DNA from: Paracholeplasma morum
GTDB taxonomy: Bacteria; Bacillota_I; Bacilli_A; Acholeplasmatales; UBA5453
DNA length: 45,944 bases
NCBI RefSeq assembly: GCF_016907055.1
Contig: NZ_JAFBBG010000012.1
Location: forward strand, 1 to 45,944
Direction of reading: 5' to 3'
Below, in pieces: positions 24,946-34,830 of this stretch; the stretch's first letter is position 1, and each line of letters starts with the position of its first letter. The notes under the pieces are model-generated. The model was not told the origin of the DNA. It saw only the letters and a program-made list of their open reading frames with translations, and did not search any database. Made by a program: the position numbers and the translations under genes.

Positions 24946-25816
24946 ATCTATGTTTCGCAAAGAAGAATAATGCAATCGTATTAGGTCCAGAATGGGCACC
25001 AATGACTGGTCCAATATGGTTAATCAATCTAATATCGACATCTAGTTCTTTTTCAATAATTTCTTTTAAAATGATTGCATCTTTAAGGTCATCTCCATGA
25101 CTAATGAAACAAACATTTGAGATCGTTGGATCATACGTTTCTTTCATTTTTTCAAACAACGCCTTAAGTGCTTTTTTACGTCCAATCGGCTTCATTCTTG
25201 AGATGAGTTTACCTTCATCTGAAACGTGTAAGACTGGGTTAATGTTTAACATGCCAGCAACTAACGCTGCTGCCCCACTTACTCTTCCCCCACGCTTTAA
25301 ATGTTGAATATCAGATACGGTAAACCAATGAGCTAAATGAAGTTTGTGTGCTTCTAAGAATTCTGTTACTTCTTCGATGGAGTGATTATTAGCCCTCATT
25401 GTTGCTGCATGGTATACTAATAATCCTTGACCTAGTGAAGCTGCTTTTGAGTCGACCAACATCACTTTTCGGGTCGGATACATTTCTTTCAATTGTTCTA
25501 CTGCAATTCTAGCGCTGTTATATGTTCCAGATAGTGCACTTGAGAACGCAATGATTAATACATCATCGCCTTTTTTCAAGAATGGTTCAGCTATCTCTAT
25601 GTATTCTTCTGTATTGACTTGCGCAGTAGATGGCATTAAGCCACTTCTTACTTTTGCATAAAAATCCTCTGGTGACATTGCCCTGTGATCTAAATAATCC
25701 GGGTATTCAACGCCTTCGATCACGAACTTCAATGGACAAACTTGTAAATCGAACTTCTTTGCTACTTCATCGGTTAAATCACATGCTGAATCTGTAATAA
25801 TGACATACTTATTCAT
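24944..25816 (-). CDS. DegV-family fatty-acid-binding protein
   Basis: This 290-residue protein binds a fatty acid between two domains and acts with a FakA-type kinase in Firmicutes. Diagnostic segments are YVIITDSACDLTDEVAKKF at the start, STAQVNTEEYIEI, FSSALSGTYNSARIA, LVDSKAASLGQGLLV, HLKRGGRVSGAAAL and the end IGPVIGAHSGPNTIALFFF. It has its own promoter on the minus strand: TTGAAA (25871-25876), 16 bp, TATAAT (25849-25854), and then AGGAGG before the ATG. No kinase gene is present in the window. Confidence 0.92.
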   Translation of the reverse strand: MNKYVIITDSACDLTDEVAKKFDLQVCPLKFVIEGVEYPDYLDHRAMSPEDFYAKVRSGLMPSTAQVNTEEYIEIAEPFLKKGDDVLIIAFSSALSGTYNSARIAVEQLKEMYPTRKVMLVDSKAASLGQGLLVYHAATMRANNHSIEEVTEFLEAHKLHLAHWFTVSDIQHLKRGGRVSGAAALVAGMLNINPVLHVSDEGKLISRMKPIGRKKALKALFEKMKETYDPTISNVCFISHGDDLKDAIILKEIIEKELDVDIRLINHIGPVIGAHSGPNTIALFFFAKHR

Positions 25817-25882
25817 ATAATGCCTCCTTTTATTATTATTGTAATCTAATTATACTATTTTTCAATTATATTTCAATATGCT

Positions 25883-26770
25883 TTAATTCTCGCTTACTTC
25901 AGAAATTAAGTTTTCGTTAAATACTCTCTTTCTAATCATTTCAATTTCAGCTTTATAAGGCGCTTTATCATTGATATAAGGGGTTTCAAGTATTTTAGGG
26001 ATATCTTTAAAGTCTTCGTGATAAATAACTTCTAAGAGACTATCAAAGCCGATTTCACCATAACCAATATTCGCGTGTCTGTCTTTTCGAGCACCTTGAG
26101 GGTTTTTGGAGTCGTTAATGTGGAATACACTAATGTATTTTTTACCAATGATTTGATCAAACTGTTCAATAACGCCTTTAAAATCATCTTTGATCGGGTA
26201 ACCTGCATCACTAGTATGACATGTATCAAAACAAACAGATACTCTAGATTTATCTTCAATGAGGTTAATCATATCTCTAATCTCTTCAAAGGTTTTACCC
26301 ATTTCATTGCCTTTACCAGCCATGGTTTCAATCGCAATTCTAACGTTTAAGTCTTTAGTGTTTGAAATGACTTGATTTATGCCTTCTGCAATCCAGTGAA
26401 GAGCTTCATTTCGATCTTTACCCACAGCTGAACCTGGATGTAATACAATTTGGTTAACATGCATTTTTGCAGTTCTAATCACTTCACTTGTTAAGAAATC
26501 CACGGCAAATTGACGCTTTTCAGGGTCTGGGTTCGCGAGGTTGATGATGTAAGGCGCATGCACGACAACATTATCAAACGATAGCCCAGCTTCTGCCATC
26601 AGCCTTTCAGCCCCTTCGATGTTCATGTCTTCAATCTTTTTTCTAATGGTGTTTTGAGGTGCACCTGTATAAACCATGAATGCGTTTGCCCCGTAAGATA
26701 AGGCTTCTTTAACTGAACCTTCATACATGTCTTTACCTGATAGGGCAACATGTGAACCAATTTTTAACAT
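25883..26770 (-). CDS. nfo: Endonuclease IV (AP endonuclease)
   Basis: This 295-residue TIM-barrel nuclease cuts abasic sites in DNA using three zinc ions. Metal ligands are visible in VVHAPYIINLANP, IVLHPGSAVGKD, IAIETMAGKGNEMG, VCFDTCHTSDAGY, VFHINDSKNPQGARKDRHANIG and ILETPY. The start overlaps the stop of the helicase gene as TAATG, so the two are co-translated. The length and motif set are complete. Confidence 0.96.
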   Translation of the reverse strand: MLKIGSHVALSGKDMYEGSVKEALSYGANAFMVYTGAPQNTIRKKIEDMNIEGAERLMAEAGLSFDNVVVHAPYIINLANPDPEKRQFAVDFLTSEVIRTAKMHVNQIVLHPGSAVGKDRNEALHWIAEGINQVISNTKDLNVRIAIETMAGKGNEMGKTFEEIRDMINLIEDKSRVSVCFDTCHTSDAGYPIKDDFKGVIEQFDQIIGKKYISVFHINDSKNPQGARKDRHANIGYGEIGFDSLLEVIYHEDFKDIPKILETPYINDKAPYKAEIEMIRKRVFNENLISEVSEN

Positions 26771-28011
26771 TACTTACCTCCATACCTAGCGATACGTTTC
26801 GCTTTTTTTATTTTCTCTGCGTTTTTCTTTTTGTAGTTTGGTGCTACTTTAGTTGGTTTCTTGATTTTCTTGATGGCATCCAGTTCTTCTTCACTTAATC
26901 CTTTTGGCTTTTTAATGATTTCAACAATATCATCTTTAGTGAGTTGGAATTTCTTAAAGCGAATGCCTTTTTTCTCAATAGATTCTATCTTTCTTGCTTG
27001 TTCATTGGTATAAAGTGTATAAACGATGCCGCTGCGATTGGCTCTACCAGTTCTACCTGAACGGTGAATGTAGAATTCTAATTGATAAGGGAGTTCATAG
27101 TTGATAACGTGCGTTACACCTTCAAGGTCAATCCCTCTTGAAGCAATGTCTGAAGATACGATAAAACGGTACTTCAAGTTTCTTACTTGATCTAGTATTT
27201 GTTTACGTTCTTTGACTTTGGTCTCTCCTGAGATTTTAACTGCGCTATACCCTGATTCTGTAAGCAGGTTATAGACGTGATCGATGGTTTCTCTTTTTGA
27301 GACAAAAACCATTCCGATGTATGGGTTTATCTTACTAATGATATCTAGAAAATCTTTGTCTTTATTTTCCATTTTGGTCATAATTAATCCATGGGTAATA
27401 TTCAGTACAGATGGGTCCTTAAGATCAATTCGGTAAGACTGTCCAAAGTATCTAGTAATAAACTTATCTAAACCATCTGGAAGGGTTGCTGAAAACATCC
27501 ATAAGTGAGAGGCCTTGACTGAGTAGAATACTTTATCTAAAGTTGTGATAAAGTCTAGATCTAACATCATATCCGCTTCATCTAAGACAAAATAGTTGGC
27601 AGTATGGATTTTTAATTTATTCTCTTTAATCGCATAATCTTCAAGTTTCCCTGGCGTAGCGATAACCAGTTGAGGTTGTCTTTTAGTTAGTTGATCCAGT
27701 TCTCTTAGGCGGTCTTTACCAGAGACATAAGCTTTGATATCCACTTCTAAACCTAAGGTTTTAGCCATCTTTTCTACTTGGATGACTAAGTCATTGGTTG
27801 GGACACAAACGACTGCCTGAACGGCCTTTAAATTAGGATCTATCTCATTCATGATTGGCAACAAATACGCATGGGTCTTCCCCGTGCCGGTTGGAGCCAA
27901 TCCAATAATGTGTTCGTGTTTCAAATAGGCATCAAACATACTTTTTTGAATCGGTGTAAACGTATGATACCCTAGTTTTTCAATTGCATTTTTTATTTCT
28001 TGTTTAAACAT
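26770..28011 (-). CDS. DEAD-box RNA helicase, CshB-like
   Basis: This 413-residue ATP-dependent RNA helicase has the Q motif (HTFTPIQKSMFD), Walker A GTGKTH, VCVPTNDLVIQV (Ia), ATPGKLEDY (Ib), DEADMMLDLD (II), FSATLP (III), VSSDIASRGIDLEGV and HRSGRTGRANRSG (VI). The tail is lysine-rich (TKVAPNYKKKNAEKIKKAK). It resembles the CshB branch, which acts in ribosome assembly or cold adaptation. The minus-strand promoter has TATAAT at 28029-28034. It is co-transcribed with nfo. Confidence 0.93.
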   Translation of the reverse strand: MFKQEIKNAIEKLGYHTFTPIQKSMFDAYLKHEHIIGLAPTGTGKTHAYLLPIMNEIDPNLKAVQAVVCVPTNDLVIQVEKMAKTLGLEVDIKAYVSGKDRLRELDQLTKRQPQLVIATPGKLEDYAIKENKLKIHTANYFVLDEADMMLDLDFITTLDKVFYSVKASHLWMFSATLPDGLDKFITRYFGQSYRIDLKDPSVLNITHGLIMTKMENKDKDFLDIISKINPYIGMVFVSKRETIDHVYNLLTESGYSAVKISGETKVKERKQILDQVRNLKYRFIVSSDIASRGIDLEGVTHVINYELPYQLEFYIHRSGRTGRANRSGIVYTLYTNEQARKIESIEKKGIRFKKFQLTKDDIVEIIKKPKGLSEEELDAIKKIKKPTKVAPNYKKKNAEKIKKAKRIARYGGK

Positions 28012-28105
28012 AAAATCACCTTCTTTTAATTATATCAAAATAAGACTATTTTTCCTAACATTCGCATTTATGAATTGTTCTTGTTATAATAGATTTGGTG
28101 ATAAT

Positions 28106-29038
28106 ATGGAAGTTTATGACTTAAGACCTAGAGGCTATTGCCATGGCGTAGCTAAAGCGCTAAGCATGGTAAAAAAAGCATCCCTAGACGAATCAATCCC
28201 AAAGCCTATTTACGTGCTGGGGTTAATCGTTCACAATAAAAAAATAACTGAAGCGTTTAAATCACTTGGCGTCATCAGTTTAGATACCCCTAACAAGACG
28301 CGTTTAGAGTTGCTTGATTTAGTAGATCAAGGTACTGTGATTATGACCGCTCATGGTGTGTCCGATGGTGTAAAAGAGAAAGCACTAAATAAGTCACTCA
28401 ACGTTATTGATGCGACTTGTAAGGATGTAACTAAAGTTCATGATGCTGTCAAGAATCATCTAAAAGAGGGTTACGAAATCGTATATATTGGTCATAAGAA
28501 CCACCCTGAACCAGAAGGCGTATTAGGGATTAGTAAAGAGATTACTTTCTTAACAAACAAGACTGATGCGATGAACTATCAAATGAGAAACCCACACCAT
28601 AAGTTATTTGTAACCAATCAAACTACCCTGTCTAGATATGACATCAATGTGGTCTTAGATGTATTAAGACTTAAATACCCTGACTTAATCTTTGATGATG
28701 ACATTTGTGATGCAACTACTTTAAGACAAAAAGCAGTCATTGACCAACCTCAAGTTGAGTTATGTATTGTTGTGGGAGACACCTTATCATCCAATTCTAA
28801 CAAGCTACAATTTGTTTCAGAACACGAGCGCAATATCAAATCATTCCGTGTTGAGGATATTTCTGAAATCAACCCAGAATGGTTTAAGGGCATAAAAAAA
28901 ATCTCACTGACTAGTGGTGCTTCTACACCTACTGCTGTTACCAATGAGATACTAGGTTTCTTAAGACAATTCAATTATGAAGACAAATCCACTTGGGATA
29001 CTACTTCAAAACTCACGTATTTGGATATTTTAGGCTAA
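28106..29038 (+). CDS. ispH: 4-hydroxy-3-methylbut-2-enyl diphosphate reductase
   Basis: This 310-residue iron-sulfur enzyme catalyses the last step of the MEP pathway, forming IPP and DMAPP. Cluster cysteines are C12 (RGYCHGV), C105 (IDATCKDV) and C201 (ICDATT), at the expected spacing. Substrate-site motifs LIVHNK, MTAHGVS, IGHKNHPEPEGVLG, TNQTTLS and SLTSGASTPTAV are all present. The start is the ATG at 28106 with GGTGAT upstream. A longer frame begins upstream of the TATAAT box (28085-28090) and is not plausible. It belongs with dxs (37378-39225) in the same pathway. Confidence 0.95.
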   Translation: MEVYDLRPRGYCHGVAKALSMVKKASLDESIPKPIYVLGLIVHNKKITEAFKSLGVISLDTPNKTRLELLDLVDQGTVIMTAHGVSDGVKEKALNKSLNVIDATCKDVTKVHDAVKNHLKEGYEIVYIGHKNHPEPEGVLGISKEITFLTNKTDAMNYQMRNPHHKLFVTNQTTLSRYDINVVLDVLRLKYPDLIFDDDICDATTLRQKAVIDQPQVELCIVVGDTLSSNSNKLQFVSEHERNIKSFRVEDISEINPEWFKGIKKISLTSGASTPTAVTNEILGFLRQFNYEDKSTWDTTSKLTYLDILG

Positions 29039-29042
29039 AAAA

Positions 29043-29078
29043 ATGGCACTTAAGCGAAAACTTAAGTGCCTTTATTTT
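29043..29078. terminator. Bidirectional terminator between ispH and the ABC genes
   Basis: GGCACTTAAG (29045-29054) pairs with CTTAAGTGCC (29061-29070), with a T-rich tail on the plus strand and an A run on the left. Confidence 0.9.
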
Positions 29079-31291
29079 TATGCATCATAGCTACTCATAA
29101 TTTGAGCAGGTGTCTTTCTTAGTAATCCAAATACTGGCAATAGTCCAATTAATTGGTTCCCACCATATATTACTACTAGTGATAGAATTACGGTAATTGG
29201 TGTAAACTTGATGATATCACCATTAATCAATGCTTTGTTCATATTTGTGAAATAATAGAAACCAAATACGTATCCAATCGCAAATGAGACTGAGGTGATG
29301 ATTAAGATTTCAATCACATAGCTCTTGAGGATGTCTATTCGTCTAACACCAAGTGCGCGATAAACAGAGATTTCAGAGACTCTTTCAAGCAATGATCCTC
29401 TCATTACGAAAAATAGACTTATCCACGTAATGCCTACGATAACTCCAATAAACACTGTAAAGATAATCGTTGTCATACGCATGCTTTCTTCATACTCCTT
29501 TTGGTTTTCAGGGAATAGATAGTAAGCATTAAATGTGCTTTCTGTTTCGTTTAAACTTTCTACAGATTTTTCAGGATTACTTGAATACACAATGATATTG
29601 GAGAATCTCATATCACTAGTATCATAGAAATCTTTTTGAAGTTCTTCAATGGTAGCTGTTGGCCCAAGATCACTTCTAGCTCTCAAGAAAGCCTCTTCTT
29701 GTATAATGAGTACTTCAAATCCTCTATTGGTAAATCCGACAATCTCAAAAGGTTTACCATTGACTAAAAGCGTTTTATTGAGCACCTCTTTATAATCGTT
29801 AATTCCAAAAGAGCGGGTAACTTGAGTAACTGAAGTATAATACCCTTCAAAAAGAACGACATCCATAAGGACTTCATTGGGTGACTCAATGTTTCTACCA
29901 TAGACAATATCTTTATTAGAGACTGTATTTGCATACTCAATTGAGAGGAACATGTCTCGTTGAAAATCTCCTAATTGATAGACTTCTAAAAACTCAAACT
30001 TAAGTGGAACAGAATAATAAGCCGATCTAACGTGGATGGTATAAGGATCATCAAGAAGCTTTTTATATTTATCCCATGTATTAATGTTTTGGACCTCTAC
30101 ATAGTTTTCCGGATATGACTGATAAGGGTTAATCATTTCTGTATTTAATCTTGTTACTAGCCCTGAAGCAATCGTTAAAAGGAATCCCGCTAAGGCAAAT
30201 CCAACAAACAACATTCGACGTTTTTTAGTTTGATTAAGGATTTTATTGAATGCGAGTTTAACTGCGTGCTTGACGGTAATGATAGGTTGACGCTTGTTAC
30301 GCTTGGTCTCATCAATGATCGATTCAAAATCATAGTTTCCAAGGTCATTAACGGTTTCTTTTGAAACAGCCTTATAGTGTTCATCAATCAGTTTAACTGT
30401 TGTATTGCCATCTAAGATCTTTACATTCTTGTAGTTGTTATCACCTAAGTCGATGTATAAAGTTCCGTTTTTATAGACAAGTCTGACTTTAAACTTTTCA
30501 CTTGGTTGATCCGAATAGAACTTATAGTCAATTTCATCTTGTTGGACTTCTACTTTGTTTAAATCTTTTAAGTAAATATCAGACTCATGTTTTAAATCCA
30601 GTGAGCCAGTTGCCTCATTTGTGCGGTCATTTACGACTTTACCATCGTACAATTCAATGACTCTATCGGCATAGAACTCTGCAATATCACGTTCATGTGT
30701 CACCAAGATAACCAGCTTAGTTTTAGAAATCTTCTTGATGATGTTCATGACTTCTACAGTATTTTTAGAGTCAAGGTTCCCCGTAGGTTCATCCGCGATG
30801 ATGATGCTGGGATTTTTAGCTAAAGCTCTGGCGATGGCAACCCTTTGTTGTTGACCACCAGACAGTAATCCCGCTTTACGTTTTTTGAAGTTTTTCATAC
30901 CTACCGATTCAAGTAAGTATTCCACACGTTTGTTGATTTCTTCTTTGTCGGTAATCCCAACCATATTTAGGACAAGTCTAATGTTTTCATAGATTGATAA
31001 GTGTTCCAACAACATATAGTTTTGGAAGATATACCCAATCTTCTCATTACGGATTTTATCCCATTTACCCATGTCATATCGATCTAATACTGCACCATCT
31101 AGTTCAATCTTACCGGACGCTCTATCTAGACCACCAATGACATTTAGAAGGGTTGTTTTACCTGAGCCTGATGGCCCAAACAACACCACTAACCCTGAAT
31201 CTGGCAGTTCAATAGAAATGTCGTTCATGACATGAATTTCGTTTTTCTTACGCTTATTAAAATATTTATGTAAATTCGCTGTTTTTATCAT
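29078..31291 (-). CDS. ABC exporter-like ATPase-permease fusion (FtsX/MacB type), copy 1
   Basis: This 737-residue protein fuses an N-terminal ABC ATPase (1-225: Walker A GPSGSGKT 39-46, signature LSGGQQQR 143-150, Walker B IIIADEPTGNLD) to a MacB/FtsX-type permease. The permease has one helix (about 361-379), a large outside loop (about 250 residues) and three C-terminal helices. Between ATPase and first helix lies an additional roughly 110-residue region (226-335, beta-rich, KFKVRLVYKNGTLYIDLGDN) that the next gene lacks. It follows copy 2 after 8 bp, so the pair may work as a heterodimer. Peptide or lipoprotein export or antibiotic resistance is possible; the substrate is unknown. Confidence 0.88.
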   Translation of the reverse strand: MIKTANLHKYFNKRKKNEIHVMNDISIELPDSGLVVLFGPSGSGKTTLLNVIGGLDRASGKIELDGAVLDRYDMGKWDKIRNEKIGYIFQNYMLLEHLSIYENIRLVLNMVGITDKEEINKRVEYLLESVGMKNFKKRKAGLLSGGQQQRVAIARALAKNPSIIIADEPTGNLDSKNTVEVMNIIKKISKTKLVILVTHERDIAEFYADRVIELYDGKVVNDRTNEATGSLDLKHESDIYLKDLNKVEVQQDEIDYKFYSDQPSEKFKVRLVYKNGTLYIDLGDNNYKNVKILDGNTTVKLIDEHYKAVSKETVNDLGNYDFESIIDETKRNKRQPIITVKHAVKLAFNKILNQTKKRRMLFVGFALAGFLLTIASGLVTRLNTEMINPYQSYPENYVEVQNINTWDKYKKLLDDPYTIHVRSAYYSVPLKFEFLEVYQLGDFQRDMFLSIEYANTVSNKDIVYGRNIESPNEVLMDVVLFEGYYTSVTQVTRSFGINDYKEVLNKTLLVNGKPFEIVGFTNRGFEVLIIQEEAFLRARSDLGPTATIEELQKDFYDTSDMRFSNIIVYSSNPEKSVESLNETESTFNAYYLFPENQKEYEESMRMTTIIFTVFIGVIVGITWISLFFVMRGSLLERVSEISVYRALGVRRIDILKSYVIEILIITSVSFAIGYVFGFYYFTNMNKALINGDIIKFTPITVILSLVVIYGGNQLIGLLPVFGLLRKTPAQIMSSYDA

Positions 31292-31299
31292 GTCATCAC

Positions 31300-33534
31300 C
31301 TACTCTGACTTAAGTGTGGTAATCACACTACGTCCAAATAATCTAATAGAGAACTTGCGGGCAATCATAAGAAGAATTACTAAGAATGCACCATAGATCA
31401 GGAGATACGATCTAAACTTCAAGTATTCTAATACTTTAAACTCTTCAATCTTGATATTCATAATCACTAATGGAATAAACATTAAGACAAACGCAATGGA
31501 AACATAAAGAACTTGTTCAAGCATTAGCATGCGTTTTAAGTCAATTTGGCTTGCTCCAATCGATCTAAAGATGACAAAGTCTTTCTTTCTCGATTGGATG
31601 ATTGATTTCAAGACTAAGTTTAAAATGATGTAAATGAATATTGCTAATACCACAAAGACAAAATTAGTCATCGTAGTGAAACCTACTGCACTATAATTTG
31701 GTTGTGTTTTTGCTGAAGCTGGATGAAAAGTGATCAACGAGTCATCGATTTTGCTTCTCACACTGGCTAAATTATCTACATTATCTAAAACCAATGTAAC
31801 TTGATACATGTCGTTATATCCAAAAAGTTTAATGAACGTATCAAAATTCATTCTACGCTCATGTGGAAGTGTTGGTTCATTGGCTACTTTAACTGTTGCT
31901 ACACGAGGTTCTTTTTCAAATGCTCGTTTAGTTAAACCAATTTCTAGGAGTGTGTCTTTAAGGGCGCTGTAATCAGGTTCTTGATCCTGATAAATGTATG
32001 AGGCAAGTGAGTAAAATGCTGATTCTCCCAAAAATACATAGTCATCTTCGATCGAATTATCAATCCAATAACTAAAAATATAGTCTCTATCTATCTGATA
32101 ATTATCATAGGTAAGATTAAAAGAGTCATATTTCGATAAGATCGGTATCATGTTATTGGGATTAAATAGGTTTGTTAAAGACTGGTTTAGGAATGAATCA
32201 TGAACGATAACATTTCCGTTGCCGGTTAATTTTGCCACCCCTGAAACCGTCATTTTATATTTTCCATAGACTTCGAAGTTACTTCCGTACAATAGATTCC
32301 TTGTAATCAATTCAATTTCTGTTCCAATTGGGTAAGCCATCGCTAACCATTCTGATACAACGATTGTCTTATCATCCGTAGGCAAAGTGCCATCAGCAAG
32401 CATGGACTCTCTAGCAGCACTCACAGGCAATGCCTTGACTGAATTACTGTAGAATGAGTCGCTATCTCCAGCTGTTTTGATCTCAAAATCAATATCATTC
32501 AAATAATCGTTATGAATGACTGATTTAACTCCGGTGATATTATATAGTTCGTCTATTTCTGCTTGAGTAATTTTTGAGTTATCCTTTTTCTTAACGATCA
32601 AGCGTTCTTTGTAGTTATTGTTAAATATTCTATTATATGTATAACCACCATCAGCCCCCCCACCCGCTAAAAACTCGGGGATGAAATTATTCAGCGATAA
32701 AAGGCTTGCCGAACTTACTAATGCAAATAGAAGCGTAATGAATAAGAGAATGCTTTTCTTTGGCATTCTAAAAATCGAGATAAAAGCTAGCTTTAACACA
32801 TCTAATAAGGCAAGATTGACGGTTGGTTTTGGCTCGTAAGCACTAACCTCTTCTTTTGGCTTAATTGGTTTATCTTCAACAATCTCACCATCGGATAATC
32901 TAATCTTTCTAGTAACATAAGGTTCTGCTTGTTCATAGTTATGTGTTACAACCACCACGAGTTTATCCTTAGACACTTCTTTAAGGAGTGCCATAATCAT
33001 TAACCCTGTTTTGGAATCTAAGTTCCCGGTTGGTTCATCGGCAACAATAATAGGACAGTCTTTAGCAAGAGCTCTTGCAATAACGGCTCTTTGTTTTTGA
33101 CCACCTGATAACTTACTAGCTCTATGGTTCTTATGAGAAGTTAATCCCACTTTATCGATGAGTTCTAGTGCTCTAGCTTTACGTTTTTTAGGGTCATATC
33201 CTTGAATCATCAAGGCTGCCATTACGTTTTCTAACACTGTAAATGAATCGATAATATTATAATTTTGGAATACAAATCCAATATATTGTTTACGGTATTG
33301 CTCCTGTTCTTCAATGCTAAAATAAGAGGTCTCTTCGCCATTAACGAACATTTCCCCTTCATCGTATTTATCTAAACCCGAAATCACATTAAGAAGCGTA
33401 GATTTACCACTACCGGACTCCCCAGTAATCGCAACAAACTCTCCAAGTTTTAGTTCAAGACTAACTTTTCTTAATCCTAAAACTACGTTTGCATCGGAGT
33501 TATAGTATTTCGAAATTCCTTCTAACTTTATCAT
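31300..33534 (-). CDS. ABC exporter-like ATPase-permease fusion (FtsX/MacB type), copy 2
   Basis: This 744-residue protein has the same plan as its downstream neighbour: ABC ATPase (1-225, GESGSGKST, LSGGQKQRAVIARAL, IIVADEPTGNLD), a first transmembrane helix at about 257-277, an outside region of about 340 residues, and three helices at the C-terminus. The outside part includes an unusual glycine-rich stretch GGGADGGYTYN. MacB-type systems transmit force across the membrane rather than carrying substrate through a central channel. It is the first gene of a pair, with a short gap to the second. Confidence 0.88.
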   Translation of the reverse strand: MIKLEGISKYYNSDANVVLGLRKVSLELKLGEFVAITGESGSGKSTLLNVISGLDKYDEGEMFVNGEETSYFSIEEQEQYRKQYIGFVFQNYNIIDSFTVLENVMAALMIQGYDPKKRKARALELIDKVGLTSHKNHRASKLSGGQKQRAVIARALAKDCPIIVADEPTGNLDSKTGLMIMALLKEVSKDKLVVVVTHNYEQAEPYVTRKIRLSDGEIVEDKPIKPKEEVSAYEPKPTVNLALLDVLKLAFISIFRMPKKSILLFITLLFALVSSASLLSLNNFIPEFLAGGGADGGYTYNRIFNNNYKERLIVKKKDNSKITQAEIDELYNITGVKSVIHNDYLNDIDFEIKTAGDSDSFYSNSVKALPVSAARESMLADGTLPTDDKTIVVSEWLAMAYPIGTEIELITRNLLYGSNFEVYGKYKMTVSGVAKLTGNGNVIVHDSFLNQSLTNLFNPNNMIPILSKYDSFNLTYDNYQIDRDYIFSYWIDNSIEDDYVFLGESAFYSLASYIYQDQEPDYSALKDTLLEIGLTKRAFEKEPRVATVKVANEPTLPHERRMNFDTFIKLFGYNDMYQVTLVLDNVDNLASVRSKIDDSLITFHPASAKTQPNYSAVGFTTMTNFVFVVLAIFIYIILNLVLKSIIQSRKKDFVIFRSIGASQIDLKRMLMLEQVLYVSIAFVLMFIPLVIMNIKIEEFKVLEYLKFRSYLLIYGAFLVILLMIARKFSIRLFGRSVITTLKSE

Positions 33535-33582
33535 TTTGCGTTCACCTCATTATTTCTATAATATACAAATGTCAACTATTTA

Positions 33583-34758
33583 TCAAGGTTTTTTAATGGT
33601 ATTTTTCCCAAATTTTGAATTAATGGCTTCTATCGTATCATTTAGTGTGTTTTTCTTAGTCTCCATCTTTTCATAAGTGAAAAGATCGTATGTTTCCTTG
33701 ATGAGTTTTTTTTGTTCTAATTGTCCTAAAGATACTCCAACTAACCTAACTGGCTTACCAGAATAGAATGTCTCAAAAAGATTAATAACTTGTTCCATAA
33801 TTATGTCTTTACTATTAGTATGTTCTAATAGTGTATGCGATTTTTGAACCGTCTTAAAGTTTTCGTAACGAATCTTGATTCCGATGGTTTTTGTAAGCAT
33901 ATCATCAGAAATCATGCGTTCATAGGTTTCATTCGCTAAATCTTTAATTTGGGTTAGAATCATGTCTTCCACATCGGTATCGAATGAGAACGTAGTTTCG
34001 TTGGATATGCTTTTTGGTATTGCATATTTTTTTGGGTCTACGATGTCATTGCTTGAACCCTCTAAATCACTCAAATAACTGTAATAACTCTTTTCACTCA
34101 TTACAGACAACAGTTTTTCCTTATTAATCGGATCGATGAAATCCTTAATTGTTAAAATGCCTAATCGCTTAAGTCTTGGTTGAGTTTTCTTCCCTATTCC
34201 AAACATCTCACTAATACTGAGTGGATAAAGTTTGTCTTTGATGTCTCTTTTCCTTAATACAGTAATTCCAAGGGGTTTTTTCATGTCTGATGCCATCTTC
34301 GCTAAGAATAAGGTTGGGGCGATTCCAATCGAACAAGGTAGTTGATATAACTCAATTAAATCTTTTTGGATTTTCTTGGCCAACTCAAGCGGGTGTATGT
34401 CCGTAATCGATGTGACATCCATATATGCTTCATCAATGGATGCTTGTAATACAAGAGGAGTATATCCTCTTAAATAAGTTATAAAGAGTCTAGAGTACTT
34501 ACTGTAGATGTTGTGCCTATTAGGAACCACGATGAGTTTAGGATAAATGTTTAAAGCCTCTGTGATTGACATCCCACTTTTTATGCCGTACTTACGCGCT
34601 TTATAGCTTGCTGTCGTCAAAATTCCACCTCTAAAAAAGTTGAGCCCACCGCCAACTGCGAATACTTTATTTTTTAGTTGTGGGTTTTCAATCATCTCGA
34701 CTGAAGCGAAAAAAGCGTTTAAGTCGACATGAAAGATGATCCGAACAGGTTTTTTCAT
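33583..34758 (-). CDS. dinB: DNA polymerase IV (Y-family)
   Basis: This 391-residue translesion polymerase begins RIIFHVDLNAFFASVEM, with the first catalytic aspartate. SIDEAYMDVTS carries the paired acidic residues. The fingers and little-finger segments follow (IGIAPTLFLAKMASDMKKP, MFGIGKKTQPRLKRLGI). The start is ATG at 34756-34758 after AAAGGG; the longer frame extends over the divergent promoter. The C-terminus ends SKFGKNTIKKP. Confidence 0.95.
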   Translation of the reverse strand: MKKPVRIIFHVDLNAFFASVEMIENPQLKNKVFAVGGGLNFFRGGILTTASYKARKYGIKSGMSITEALNIYPKLIVVPNRHNIYSKYSRLFITYLRGYTPLVLQASIDEAYMDVTSITDIHPLELAKKIQKDLIELYQLPCSIGIAPTLFLAKMASDMKKPLGITVLRKRDIKDKLYPLSISEMFGIGKKTQPRLKRLGILTIKDFIDPINKEKLLSVMSEKSYYSYLSDLEGSSNDIVDPKKYAIPKSISNETTFSFDTDVEDMILTQIKDLANETYERMISDDMLTKTIGIKIRYENFKTVQKSHTLLEHTNSKDIIMEQVINLFETFYSGKPVRLVGVSLGQLEQKKLIKETYDLFTYEKMETKKNTLNDTIEAINSKFGKNTIKKP

Positions 34759-34787
34759 TGAAATCCCTTTCTTTTTAAGTGGTTTTA

Positions 34788-34796
34788 TATTATAAT
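34788..34796. promoter_or_regulatory. Overlapping divergent -10 boxes of dinB and the small membrane-protein gene
   Basis: The sequence ATTATAAT contains TATAAT on the plus strand (34791-34796) and a TATAAT read on the minus strand (34788-34793). The two promoters share the same bases and should compete. Both -35 boxes are weak. Confidence 0.6.
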
Positions 34797-34830
34797 GATT
34801 TTGAGTAAAATTCAAGTTGAGGTGAAATTT

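Noticed and set aside
28070-28105. N-terminal extension of IspH with two extra cysteines
   Set aside because: It overlaps the likely promoter (TATAAT at 28085-28090), and the family N-terminus fits the later ATG.
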